Below, piece by piece: positions 26,197-34,231 of a DNA stretch of 64,000 bases. This stretch comes from Marinovum sp048263515. Lineage in GTDB: Bacteria > Pseudomonadota > Alphaproteobacteria > Rhodobacterales > Rhodobacteraceae. The stretch spans positions 17,999-81,998 of the forward strand of contig NZ_JBLXEC010000021.1 of the NCBI RefSeq assembly GCF_048263515.1, written 5' to 3'. Within the stretch, counting starts at the first letter, position 1. Every line of letters starts with the position of its first letter. The notes below the pieces were generated by a model. It was not told the origin of the DNA. It saw only the letters and a list, made by a program, of their open reading frames with translations, and did no database searches. The position numbers and the translations under genes were made by a program.

Positions 26197-27159
26197 TCAG
26201 CTCGGTCCGCCGAGCAGGTCGTCGGCGATGGTTTCGACGATCGGCGCGGCTTCGTCCCAGGACATGCCGGCCCGCAGGCGACGGTCATAGAGCATCTTGA
26301 GCAGAAGCTCGTCATGGCCGGTCAGCAGCGCAAATTCGTCGTCGTCGTTGAAGATCGAGGGCCGGGCGCGGGGACTGTCATTGGCCAGCCCCAGGCCCTG
26401 GGCCAGCTCCTCGTGCACGCAGCTCTTGCGCAGCAGCGAGGGGTGTTCGGCGCGGATCAGGGCGATCGACTTGGCGTATTCGTGGCCGCCGGGTTCCGAG
26501 GAAAAGGCGATCACAAGGCAGTGGATCGAGCGCGGCAGGCTGCGGAAGATGTTGAGCGCGTTCTCGTTGATGTTCGGAACGATCTGCTTGATCCGGGCAG
26601 GCAGCGCCTGGCCGTCGTCCTCGGACATGTAGAGCACGTAGTAGTTCGGATCAGTGTCGGTCATGGTGATCGGATGACCGGTCACCCGCGACAGGCGGGC
26701 GGCGTAGCGTGCCACCTCGGCCCGGTCGGCGGCCTTTTGCGACTGCGGCACGGTGCTGCCGAATTCCACCGACATGCGGATGGGCTGGCCCCAGCGCTTG
26801 AGTCGGCTGGCGCCGCCGCGGCCGGACTGCAGACCGGCGCCGCGGACGTATTCATCGAAGAACGCAATGCGCTCGAAGTTCTCGATCAGCATGCGGCGGC
26901 TGAACTCGGTGTCAGGCCCGCCGCCATCGGTGCGCAAGAGGCCCTGCGCCACCAGCTGCTGTTCGACGCGCTCGTAGTAGGCCGCGAGCTTGAGGCTGTC
27001 TTCCGAGGGCGCGACGGTCTTCTGTCGGGTGGGCGGCTTGGGCGAGGCCGGCGCTTCGGGGCGATCCGGCGGCACGGGCACCGGGTCGACCGGCATGGCG
27101 CAGCCCGCCAGCGCCAGGGCGCCGGCAAGGACCACGGGAAAGAGACGGCGCCCGGCCAT
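26197..27159 (-). CDS. DUF2927 domain lipoprotein
   Basis: This 320-residue protein starts with a lipoprotein signal (VVLAGALALAGC, acylated cysteine 20) and a proline-rich linker, then a DUF2927 domain (about 110-310). Within it the segment CVHEELAQGLGLANDSPRA carries an HEE motif resembling the zinc-binding helix of metallopeptidases, followed downstream by FNDDDEFALLTGHDELLLKMLY. DUF2927 proteins are common in Rhodobacteraceae and often sit with TelA-like genes, but no activity is established to my knowledge. It lies four bases from the telA stop and is therefore in the same operon. A periplasmic peptidase is a reasonable hypothesis. Confidence 0.82.
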   Translation of the reverse strand: MAGRRLFPVVLAGALALAGCAMPVDPVPVPPDRPEAPASPKPPTRQKTVAPSEDSLKLAAYYERVEQQLVAQGLLRTDGGGPDTEFSRRMLIENFERIAFFDEYVRGAGLQSGRGGASRLKRWGQPIRMSVEFGSTVPQSQKAADRAEVARYAARLSRVTGHPITMTDTDPNYYVLYMSEDDGQALPARIKQIVPNINENALNIFRSLPRSIHCLVIAFSSEPGGHEYAKSIALIRAEHPSLLRKSCVHEELAQGLGLANDSPRARPSIFNDDDEFALLTGHDELLLKMLYDRRLRAGMSWDEAAPIVETIADDLLGGPS

Positions 27160-27163
27160 CGCG

Positions 27164-28363
27164 TCAGGCCGCCGGGACGGCGGTGCTGGCGGTGTCGCCC
27201 AGCCCGGTCTTTTTCGCCTTGGCCGAGGCCAGGGTGTCGCGCAGTTCCTTTTCCATCCGCTTGAGCTCCTCTTCGGCGGCAGCGCGACGGGCCTTGCCCT
27301 CGTCGGCGATCTGCAGGCTTTCCTGGATGGTGCCGATCAGATCGGCATTGGCCTGCTTGACGGCTTCGATGTCGAACACGCCCCGCTCCATCTCTTCGCG
27401 GATCATCTTGTTGCTCTCGCGCAGGTTCTTGGCATTGGCGGTCAGCAGCTCGTTGGTCAGGTCATTGGCCTCGCGCACCGCAGCGGCGGCCTCGGCCGAG
27501 CGCTGGATGGTCACGGCCTGGGCCAGCTGGGTTTCCCAGAGCGGCACGGTGTTGACCAGCGTCGAGTTGATCTTGGTGACCAGCGACTTGTCGTTCTCCT
27601 GCACCAGTCGGATCGAGGGCAGGGACTGCATCGTCACCTGACGGGTCAGCTTGAGGTCATGCACCCGGCGTTCAAGGTCGTCGCGCGCCGCACGCAGATC
27701 GCGCAGTTCCTGCGCCTGCATGACCTGCTCATTCTCGGCCGCGGCCTTGACCACGGCTTCCTTGGCCGGAATGTCCTGGGTGTCCAGCTGTTTCAGCTTT
27801 TCCTCGCCCGCGGCAATATAGAGCGCCAGCTCGTCATAGAAATTCAATGTCTTTTCATAGAGCATGTCGAGGCTCTTGATATCTTTCAAGAGCTTATGTT
27901 CATGCTCCAGCAGATTGTCGGTCACCCGGTCGATCTGGCCCTGCACTTCCTCGAAGCGCGCGGTGAACTTGGCAAAGGGTGCGGCGCGGCCCAGCAGTTT
28001 CTCCCACCAGCTGCGCTCGCGGCGCACGTCGAGCTCGGAGACCGAGAAGCCGCGGATGGTGGTGACGATGGCGCGCAGCGAGTCGCCGGCAGGACCCACG
28101 TCCTTGTTGCGCACGTCCTGCAGCATTGCCTGGCTGATTTCCTGCAGCTCGGCCTGGGCGGCCGAGCCGAACGACACGATGGAGTTGGTATCCTCCATGT
28201 CGATCTCATCCATGCGCTGGCGGATCTCGCTGCTGACCACCGGATCGGCCTGCTCGAGCGAGACCACGTCCTGGGCCCCTTTCGGCTCGGGCAGGACCAC
28301 GGCGCTGACTTCTTCCACCAGGGCCAAGTCACGCTTGGCCTGTTCTCTCACATTGTCCGACAT
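27164..28363 (-). CDS. telA: TelA-family (toxic anion resistance) protein
   Basis: This 399-residue cytoplasmic protein matches the TelA/KlaA family, named for tellurite resistance but widely found as part of Ter-related stress systems. It is almost entirely helical with coiled-coil segments; recognisable stretches are SIVSFGSAAQAELQEIS near residue 60, the SLDMLYEKTLNFYDELALYI region near 180 and LTRQVTMQSLPSIRLVQENDKSLVTKI near 255, which are the most conserved parts of the family. An AAGGA box precedes the ATG. It sits between xpaC-like and DUF2927 genes, and the whole set is likely one transcript. Actual tellurite resistance cannot be assumed. Confidence 0.92.
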   Translation of the reverse strand: MSDNVREQAKRDLALVEEVSAVVLPEPKGAQDVVSLEQADPVVSSEIRQRMDEIDMEDTNSIVSFGSAAQAELQEISQAMLQDVRNKDVGPAGDSLRAIVTTIRGFSVSELDVRRERSWWEKLLGRAAPFAKFTARFEEVQGQIDRVTDNLLEHEHKLLKDIKSLDMLYEKTLNFYDELALYIAAGEEKLKQLDTQDIPAKEAVVKAAAENEQVMQAQELRDLRAARDDLERRVHDLKLTRQVTMQSLPSIRLVQENDKSLVTKINSTLVNTVPLWETQLAQAVTIQRSAEAAAAVREANDLTNELLTANAKNLRESNKMIREEMERGVFDIEAVKQANADLIGTIQESLQIADEGKARRAAAEEELKRMEKELRDTLASAKAKKTGLGDTASTAVPAA

Positions 28364-28396
28364 GGGTTAGTCCTTCCCCGTTTAACTGTCTCGGGC

Positions 28397-29287
28397 TCAG
28401 TCGAGCCGCACCCCTTCGCGCTGCAACCGGTCGCGCAGCACATCGATTTCGATCGCCAGATCGGCGTTGCTGTCGTCGAGAAGCTTGCGCGTCTTGGCGA
28501 CGTAATTCTCTTCCAGATCGGTCAGCAGCATCAGGTAATCCGATTTCGCCGCCGCATCGCGGTCGCGGGCGTAGATGTCGGCGAACTTGATCGTCGCGTC
28601 ACGCGCGCCCATCAGGTAGACGCCGAGATACTTGCGAGAGGCGGTGAGATCGCGCGGGTCTTCCTCGACCGTGCGCAGCATCTCGCGGACCGATTGCTGA
28701 AACCGTTCGACCCGCGCCTCAAGCCGCGGATCCTGTGCCCGGCGGATCGCGCCCTTCATGGCGGTCAGATGCGCCTCGGCCTCGTCGATCACCCGCGCCA
28801 CGCGGTCCTGCTGGAACTCGTCAACGCCCTGCAGAGACTTGTTCTTCAGCGGGTCGAGGCCGAAGGCGGTGATGTGCAGCGCCGCCGCGATCACGCCGTA
28901 CAGCCCGCTGGCCGCAAAGCCCAGATCATGGCTGAGACCGGCCAGAGCGGTGCCGACGCCAATCAGCCCCATGCCGAGGATCTTGCGCGGCAGGGCAGGG
29001 CGGCGGGCCACCTTGCGGGCGTTGTACTCGGCCTCGGCCCTGAGCCCTTCGCGCGTGAGCCAGGCCGCCAGCGTCCAGACACCGGCACCGGCAAGGCCCA
29101 GCGCCAGCGCCTCGGGGCCGTCGCCGAAGGAGGTGAAGGCAAGCAATGCGCCCGGCACGAACAGCAGGTTCGAGCGCGCGCCTGTGGGGCTGACCGTGGC
29201 CTTCAGCGGCCGGGTCTCGACGCCAGCGCCGCTCTTGCTCTCGCTTGTGCCCTTGGGGCTGTAGGATCCGCCGTATCTCTGTGCCAT
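28397..29287 (-). CDS. XpaC-like 5-bromo-4-chloroindolyl phosphate hydrolysis family protein
   Basis: This 296-residue protein matches the XpaC family. It has several membrane helices in its first half (about residues 40-85 and 105-145) and a helical cytoplasmic second half (about 155-295, LDPLKNKSLQGVDEFQQDRVARVIDEAEAHL in pieces). The name comes from a B. subtilis phenotype; XpaC proteins typically pair with TelA, as here. The start is an ATG at 29287 in a TGATG overlap with the small gene upstream. It is probably a membrane partner of TelA in a stress-response complex. Confidence 0.85.
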   Translation of the reverse strand: MAQRYGGSYSPKGTSESKSGAGVETRPLKATVSPTGARSNLLFVPGALLAFTSFGDGPEALALGLAGAGVWTLAAWLTREGLRAEAEYNARKVARRPALPRKILGMGLIGVGTALAGLSHDLGFAASGLYGVIAAALHITAFGLDPLKNKSLQGVDEFQQDRVARVIDEAEAHLTAMKGAIRRAQDPRLEARVERFQQSVREMLRTVEEDPRDLTASRKYLGVYLMGARDATIKFADIYARDRDAAAKSDYLMLLTDLEENYVAKTRKLLDDSNADLAIEIDVLRDRLQREGVRLD

Positions 29288-29469
29288 CACTCGGCCCCCA
29301 GCCAGCCGACCGCGACGCCGGACATCAGGAAGAACAGGCAGGCATAGGCCACCTTCTGTACGCCATTGAGCCTGCCGCCCCGGTCACCAGAGGACCAGAC
29401 CGCCACCGCCATGGCGCCGACCGCAATGATCACCGCGGCCAGAACCAGCAGCGTGATAAACCGGATCAT
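29287..29469 (-). CDS. Small two-helix membrane protein in the telA cluster
   Basis: This 60-residue protein starts MIRFITLLVLAAVIIAVGAMAVAVW and has a second hydrophobic helix at about residues 40-57. A GGGGGA box precedes the ATG, and the stop overlaps the xpaC-like start codon (TGATG), indicating translational coupling. I do not recognise a named family. Its position suggests it is a small subunit of the XpaC/TelA membrane assembly. Confidence 0.75.
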   Translation of the reverse strand: MIRFITLLVLAAVIIAVGAMAVAVWSSGDRGGRLNGVQKVAYACLFFLMSGVAVGWLGAE

Positions 29470-29521
29470 CGGAAATCCCCCTCAAACACGTTCACAAGAT
29501 AGGTGATGACTGCCCTCACCG

Positions 29522-30340
29522 CTAGTGCCGTGCTGCGGTGCGCCGCTCGGCGTTGAGCTTGCGGCTGTAGCCCGATTGCAGGATTTCCACCGCGAAGAGC
29601 ACCACCACGGCAAAGTAGAAGGTGGTCTTGGACATCGGAATGACCTCGTAGCCAAAGACCTTGAGCGCCAGCGTATCGTCATGCATCGCATGGGCCGCGG
29701 CCTGGCCGGCCTCGCCCAGAAGCACCACGCCGACGATCAGCAGGATGAAGAGACCCAGCACCTCGTACATGCGGTTTTTCTCGAGAAACCGCGTCACACC
29801 GTCAGCCAGCAGCAGCATTGCCAGGCCCGACAGCAGGATCGCGGTGGCGAGGATCGGAAAGACATCGGTGATCGCGATGGCCGAGAGCACGCTGTCGAAG
29901 GAGAAGATCAGGTTCATCGTCACGATCAGCATGATGACCTGGCCGGCGGATTTGCCCGCCTTGCCCTCGACATCGGTCTTCAGATGCTCGATCGACAGCA
30001 TGTGGCCGATTTCCTTGACCGCGGTATAGATGATGAAGATGCCGCCGATGATGAACACCAGCGTGGCAAAGTTCACGCCGCCGGTCAGGACGCCCTCCCA
30101 GTTCATCACGAAGAACGGTTCCGCCAGGCTGTCGATCAGTCGGATCATCACGAAGAGCAGCACCACCCGCAGCACCACGGCGATGATGATCCCCCAGAAG
30201 CGCACCGCCTTCTGGTGCGCCACCGGGGCGCGCTGGCTTTCGATCGAGATGTAAAGCAGATTGTCGAACCCGAGCACCGCCTGCAGGAAGCAGAGCATCA
30301 CCAGATTGCCCAGGTTTTCGATCGTAAGAAGGTCCGCCAT
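29522..30340 (-). CDS. TerC-family integral membrane protein
   Basis: This 272-residue protein has about seven to eight membrane helices and the TerC hallmark acidic motifs inside them: VLGFDNLLYISI near residue 25 and NLIFSFDSVLSAIAITD near residue 150. TerC-type proteins are implicated in metal ion homeostasis, including Mn2+ export in characterised members, and in loading metals onto secreted proteins. It is the first gene of the minus-strand cluster including XpaC-like, TelA, SPFH and zinc-ribbon proteins, 52 bases from the next gene. Context fits a metal-linked envelope stress system rather than tellurite resistance alone. Confidence 0.9.
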   Translation of the reverse strand: MADLLTIENLGNLVMLCFLQAVLGFDNLLYISIESQRAPVAHQKAVRFWGIIIAVVLRVVLLFVMIRLIDSLAEPFFVMNWEGVLTGGVNFATLVFIIGGIFIIYTAVKEIGHMLSIEHLKTDVEGKAGKSAGQVIMLIVTMNLIFSFDSVLSAIAITDVFPILATAILLSGLAMLLLADGVTRFLEKNRMYEVLGLFILLIVGVVLLGEAGQAAAHAMHDDTLALKVFGYEVIPMSKTTFYFAVVVLFAVEILQSGYSRKLNAERRTAARH

Positions 30341-30437
30341 GGTCCTGAATTTCCCCTGAAAATCGCCGTCATACCTGCTTAGCGCAGCTTTTCATGAAAG
30401 CACAACGACAGGCAGGGGGAAAAAGGTCCGTGGAAAG

Positions 30438-31223
30438 TCAGCGGATGCGTTTTCTTCGGGTGCGCTCGGGTTTTGGGCGGTCGGGCTTGGCGCCGTCGAG
30501 ACCAAGCTGGTCGCGCACGATCTTGGACCGCACCTCCTCGACTGCGCCGGGCTTGAGCTGGCCCAGCTGGAAGGGGCCGTAGGACACCCGGATCAGCCGG
30601 TTCACGCTGAGACCGATGCTCTCCATGGCGCGGCGGATTTCGCGGTTCTTGCCCTCGCGCAGGCCGACGGTCAGCCAGGCATTGGCGCCCTGCTGCCGGT
30701 CGATCGAGACAATCATCGGCAGATAGTCGGTGCCCTCGACGCGGGTGCCCTTGCGCAGGGGTTCGAGCATCTCGTCGGTGGGCCGGCCCTTGATGCGCAC
30801 GCGGTAGCGCCGCAGCCAGCCGGTCGAGGGCAGCTCCAGCTTGCGCTTGACGCCGCCATCGTTGGTCAGGAGCAGCAGCCCCTCGGAATTCAGGTCGAGC
30901 CGCCCCACGGACATCACCCGGGGCAAATCCTCGGGCAGCTCGTCAAAGATCGTCGGGCGGCCCTGTTCGTCCTTGTGAGAGGTCACCAGCCCGGCCGGCT
31001 TGTGATAGAGCCAGAGCCGTTCGGGCTCTGGCGCGTTCAGCGGCTTGCCGTCGACCTCGATCTTGTCCTTGTCGGTCACGTTGAGCGCGGCGCGGGCGAT
31101 GATCTCGCCGTTGACGCGCACGCGGCCGGCTTCGATCATGCGTTCCGCCTCGCGCCGCGAGGCGACGCCAGCGCGGGCAAGAACCTTTGCGATCCGGTCG
31201 CCTTCGGGGGTTTTCTGAGCCAT
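30438..31223 (-). CDS. rluB: Large-subunit rRNA pseudouridine synthase RluB-like
   Basis: This 261-residue enzyme isomerises uridine to pseudouridine in 23S rRNA (U2605 in E. coli RluB). An S4 RNA-binding domain occupies about residues 10-65 (RIAKVLARAGVASRREAERMI), and the RsuA/RluB-type catalytic domain follows with the aspartate motif VGRLDLNSEGLLLLTNDG and the REGKNREIRRAM segment. The C-terminus is a lysine/arginine-rich tail, common in this family. It is divergent from tadA; RluB and the related gene at 31721 are distinct family members. Confidence 0.92.
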   Translation of the reverse strand: MAQKTPEGDRIAKVLARAGVASRREAERMIEAGRVRVNGEIIARAALNVTDKDKIEVDGKPLNAPEPERLWLYHKPAGLVTSHKDEQGRPTIFDELPEDLPRVMSVGRLDLNSEGLLLLTNDGGVKRKLELPSTGWLRRYRVRIKGRPTDEMLEPLRKGTRVEGTDYLPMIVSIDRQQGANAWLTVGLREGKNREIRRAMESIGLSVNRLIRVSYGPFQLGQLKPGAVEEVRSKIVRDQLGLDGAKPDRPKPERTRRKRIR

Positions 31224-31274
31224 GCGGCAGCCTTAGTGAGTTGCGCCCCTTCGCGCAAGCGGGCAAGACAGGCC

Positions 31275-31724
31275 ATGACCTTCCGTTCCCACATGGCAGC
31301 GGCCCTTGAAGAGGCGAAATCCGCCGCCCTGCGCGGCGAAGTGCCGGTGGGCGCCGTGGTGGTCTCGCCCGCGGGCGAGATCGTGGCCCGCGCCGGCAAC
31401 CGCACCCGCGAGCTGTCCGATCCCACGGCCCATGCCGAGGTTCTGGCGATCCGCGCCGCCTGTGCCGCGCTGGGGTCGGAGCGACTGGTGGGGCATGATC
31501 TCTATGTCACGCTCGAGCCGTGCGCGATCTGCGCCGGCACCATTGCCGCCGCCCGCATCGCCAGGCTCTATTACGGTGCCGCCGATCCGAAATCCGGCGG
31601 CGTGGCCTATGGCGCCAGGGTGTTCTCGCATCCCCAGGCGCATCACGTGCCCGAGGTCTACGACGGCATCCGCGCCAGCGAGGCCGAAACCCTGCTCAAA
31701 TCCTTCTTTGCGATGCGCCGATGA
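31275..31724 (+). CDS. tadA: tRNA-specific adenosine deaminase TadA
   Basis: This 149-residue enzyme converts A34 to inosine in tRNA-Arg(ACG). The zinc and catalytic motif HAEVLAIRAAC near residue 55 contains the H-A-E triad, and the second zinc half is PCAICAGTIAAARI near residue 83. The ATG at 31275 is just upstream of the conserved MAAALEEA helix, while the longer frame upstream is antisense to rluB. The stop overlaps the downstream pseudouridine synthase start by four bases (ATGA), so two RNA-modification enzymes are translated together. Confidence 0.94.
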   Translation: MTFRSHMAAALEEAKSAALRGEVPVGAVVVSPAGEIVARAGNRTRELSDPTAHAEVLAIRAACAALGSERLVGHDLYVTLEPCAICAGTIAAARIARLYYGAADPKSGGVAYGARVFSHPQAHHVPEVYDGIRASEAETLLKSFFAMRR

Positions 31725-32269
31725 CCCGATTGATCCTGTTTCACAAACCCTTTGGCGTGCTGTCGCAGTTCACCGACAAGGGGACCGAAGGCTCCAGCCG
31801 CCCGACGCTGTCGGATTACATCGACGTGCCCAAGGTCTATCCCGCCGGCCGGCTGGATCGCGACAGCGAGGGGCTCTTGCTGCTGACCGACGATGGCAAG
31901 CTGCAGCACCGCATCGCCCATCCCAAGGCCAAGCAGCCCAAGACCTATTGGGTGCAGGTCGAGGGGCTGCCGGAGCCCGAGGCGCTCGATGCGCTGCGCC
32001 GCGGTGTCGAGTTGAAGGACGGCCGGACCCGCCCGGCCAAGGCACGCCGGATCGAGGCGCCAAGCCCGCTCTTCGACCGCGACCCGCCGGTGCGGTTCCG
32101 CAAGTCGGTGCCGGATTGCTGGCTGGAGCTGACGATCACCGAGGGCAAGAACCGTCAGGTGCGCCGGATGACCGCTCATGTCGGCCATCCCACCTTGCGC
32201 CTGATCCGTGCCCAGATCGGGCCCTGGCACCTCGGTGGCCTCCGCCCCGGCGAATGGCGCGACGCGTAG
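31721..32269 (+). CDS. RluE/RsuA-type pseudouridine synthase
   Basis: This 182-residue pseudouridine synthase lacks an S4 domain, like RluE, which modifies 23S rRNA U2457 in E. coli. Motifs are the start ILFHKPFGVLSQF, the catalytic aspartate segment AGRLDRDSEGLLLLTDDG and ITEGKNRQVRRMTAHVGHPTLRLIR. It overlaps tadA by four bases. Its stop codon TAG lies within the first copy of a GTAGGGTGGG palindromic repeat (32266-32288), so the repeat appears to have supplied or abutted the 3' end. The exact target base is inferred from subfamily. Confidence 0.88.
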   Translation: MTRLILFHKPFGVLSQFTDKGTEGSSRPTLSDYIDVPKVYPAGRLDRDSEGLLLLTDDGKLQHRIAHPKAKQPKTYWVQVEGLPEPEALDALRRGVELKDGRTRPAKARRIEAPSPLFDRDPPVRFRKSVPDCWLELTITEGKNRQVRRMTAHVGHPTLRLIRAQIGPWHLGGLRPGEWRDA

Positions 32270-32367
32270 GGTGGGTTTTCAACCCACCGGGGGTGGGGAA
32301 TGGCGGAGGGGCGGTGGGTTGCAAACCCACCCTACGCCAGACCCGTAGGGTGGGTTTTCAACCCACC
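32266..32367. repeat. Three GTAGGGTGGG palindromic repeats
   Basis: Copies lie at 32266-32288 (GTAGGGTGGG, TTTTC, AACCCACC), 32313-32335 (the inverse, GGTGGGTTGCAAACCCACC followed by CTAC) and 32345-32367 (as the first). Each is a near-perfect hairpin. A related unit, GTAGGGTGGGC-AGTCC-TGCCCACC, occurs at 49746-49769. They resemble REP-type elements, which are moved by or derived from small transposons; no transposase is adjacent. They may also serve as terminators between convergent genes. Confidence 0.85.
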
Positions 32368-32377
32368 ACACCTGATC

Positions 32378-33271
32378 TCACACCCATTTCGCCAAGGGCG
32401 GCAGGGACATCAGCACCGCGTCCGGATCATGCCCGGTGGTCAGCCCGAACTTGGTTCCCCGGTCATAGACCAGATTGTACTCGGCATAGAGCCCGCGGTG
32501 GATGAGCTGCGCGTCCTTCTCGGCCTCGCCGAACGCCATCACCCGCCGCTTTTCGACCAGCGGCAGATAGGCCGGCAAAAACGCCCGGCCGATGTCCCGC
32601 GTCAGGGCGAAATCCGCCGCCCAGTCGCCGGTGTTGCGATCGTCCATGAAGATGCCGCCGACGCCGCGCGCGCGCTTGCGGTGGGGGATGTAGAAATACT
32701 CGTTGGCCCACTCCTTGAGCCGGGGGTATTCCGCCTCGCCATGGGGATCGAGATGCGCCTTCTGGACGGCGTGAAAATGCGCGGTGTCCTCGGCGTATTC
32801 GATGCAGGGGTTGAGGTCCGAGCCGCCGCCGAACCACCAGGTGTGCGGCGTCCAGAACATCCGGGTGTTCATGTGCACTGCCGGGACATGAGGATTGCGC
32901 ATATGCGCCACCAGCGAGATCCCCGAGGCCCAGAACCGCGGATCCTCTTTCATCCCCGGCAGGCCCTTGCGGGCCGCCATGGCGTTCTGCGCCGCCTCGC
33001 CCAGGGTGCCATAGACGGTCGAGACATTGACGCCGACCTTCTCGAACACCCGACCGCCGCGCATCACGCTCATCAGCCCGCCGCCGGCGTCGCTGCCATC
33101 GTCAGAGGCGCGCGAGGTTTCCTTGACCTCGAACTGCCCAGGCGGCAGATCGGCGAAGGGGCCGGTGTCATGGCTCTCTTCCAGCGCCTCGAAGGCGGCG
33201 ACGATGCCGTCGCGCAGGTCGCGAAACCAGGTGGCCGCCTGCTGTTTCTCGGCTGCAAATTCTTCGCTCAT
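32378..33271 (-). CDS. hemF: Oxygen-dependent coproporphyrinogen III oxidase
   Basis: This 297-residue enzyme converts coproporphyrinogen III to protoporphyrinogen IX with O2 during haem and chlorophyll precursor synthesis. Diagnostic segments are HMNTRMFWTPHTWWFGGGSDLNP near residue 135 (in pieces), the YFYIPHRKRARGVGGIFMDD stretch and the C-terminal YAEYNLVYDRGTKFGL. The ATG at 33271 follows a GGGAG box; 15 more codons upstream are open but without a start of comparable quality. It stands between palindromic repeats and an SDR gene and is not in a haem operon. Confidence 0.96.
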   Translation of the reverse strand: MSEEFAAEKQQAATWFRDLRDGIVAAFEALEESHDTGPFADLPPGQFEVKETSRASDDGSDAGGGLMSVMRGGRVFEKVGVNVSTVYGTLGEAAQNAMAARKGLPGMKEDPRFWASGISLVAHMRNPHVPAVHMNTRMFWTPHTWWFGGGSDLNPCIEYAEDTAHFHAVQKAHLDPHGEAEYPRLKEWANEYFYIPHRKRARGVGGIFMDDRNTGDWAADFALTRDIGRAFLPAYLPLVEKRRVMAFGEAEKDAQLIHRGLYAEYNLVYDRGTKFGLTTGHDPDAVLMSLPPLAKWV

Positions 33272-33392
33272 AGGCTCTCCCACCGGTCCCGGCCCGGTTT
33301 CTTCTCTGGTCCGCATATCTCTTTTGGGGGCAGAGGCCGCAGGCCCGGACGACAGGTCCCGGTGCCGCGCGGGCGCTCGCCGCCGCGTCAGA

Positions 33393-34193
33393 TCAATGCG
33401 CCGGCGCGGTCACCGGGTCAACCAGGGTGCGCCCGCCGTCGACCGTCATGATCTGCCCGGTGACAAACCCCGCACCCTCGGAGGCCAGGAATTGCGTGGC
33501 CTCGGCCAATTCGCCGGGCGAGGCGATGCGACCCAGGGGCGTGTTGTCCTCGATCTCGCTGCGGAACTCGCGGTTTTCCTTCAGCGCGCCCTTGAGGCTG
33601 GCCGACATGACCGAGCCGAAAGCCACGCCGTTCACCCGGATGCGATGCGGCGCCAGCGCCACCGCCAGCGAACGGGTCATCTGGTCGAGCGCCGCGGTCG
33701 AGACCGAATAGGCCAGAAGCTCGGGGTGGGTGCGCCGCGCCGCGATCGACGAGACATTGACGATCGAGCCCAGCTGGCCTTCGTCCTGCTCCTCGCCCTG
33801 CTTGATCATCCGCTTGGCCACCAGCTGCGACAGCCGCAGCGAGGTCAGCAGGTTCTGCTGCAGCAGTTGCTCGACGGTATCGTCGTCCATGTCGAGCGGG
33901 TCGGACGGCAGGATCTGCCGGCTGCCGTTGACCAGGATGTCGACGCGGTCAAAGGCGTCGAGCGTGGCCGAGAGCAGGTTGGCCAGCGTCAGACGCTCGC
34001 GCAGGTCGCCGGCGAAATAGCGCGCCGGGCCGTCGTCGGGGGTCTCGCCGATCTCGTCGGCGAGCTTGGCCTCGTCCATGTCGGCAAAGACCACATTGGC
34101 GCCCTTGTCGATGAAATGCCGCCCGATGGCGAGCCCGATGCCGTTGGCCGCCCCGGTCACGATGGCGGTCTTGCCTTCGATCGAGAAACCCAT
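33393..34193 (-). CDS. Short-chain dehydrogenase/reductase with altered active site
   Basis: This 266-residue protein has the SDR fold: cofactor motif TGAANGIG at residues 13-20 and D38 of VFADMD suggesting NAD preference. The usual VNNAG is replaced by LVNGSRQ at about residue 88-93, and in the active-site block NVSSIA...YSVSTAAL the lysine of the YxxxK motif is threonine (Y162, T166). The catalytic serine and tyrosine remain. The C-terminal VTGQIMTVDGG is normal for the family. Loss of the lysine predicts weak or no oxidoreductase activity, or a changed mechanism. The frame is otherwise intact. No substrate can be proposed. Confidence 0.88.
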   Translation of the reverse strand: MGFSIEGKTAIVTGAANGIGLAIGRHFIDKGANVVFADMDEAKLADEIGETPDDGPARYFAGDLRERLTLANLLSATLDAFDRVDILVNGSRQILPSDPLDMDDDTVEQLLQQNLLTSLRLSQLVAKRMIKQGEEQDEGQLGSIVNVSSIAARRTHPELLAYSVSTAALDQMTRSLAVALAPHRIRVNGVAFGSVMSASLKGALKENREFRSEIEDNTPLGRIASPGELAEATQFLASEGAGFVTGQIMTVDGGRTLVDPVTAPAH

Positions 34194-34231
34194 GTGTCGC
34201 TCCTGATTCCCTCGCGCCAGCCTAGTCCGTC

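Noticed and set aside
27164..28363. Proof of tellurite resistance from the telA homologue
   Set aside because: Family name only; most chromosomal telA genes are not shown to give tellurite resistance.
33393..34193. SDR gene as a pseudogene
   Set aside because: The frame is complete with proper start, stop and fold motifs; only the active-site lysine differs.
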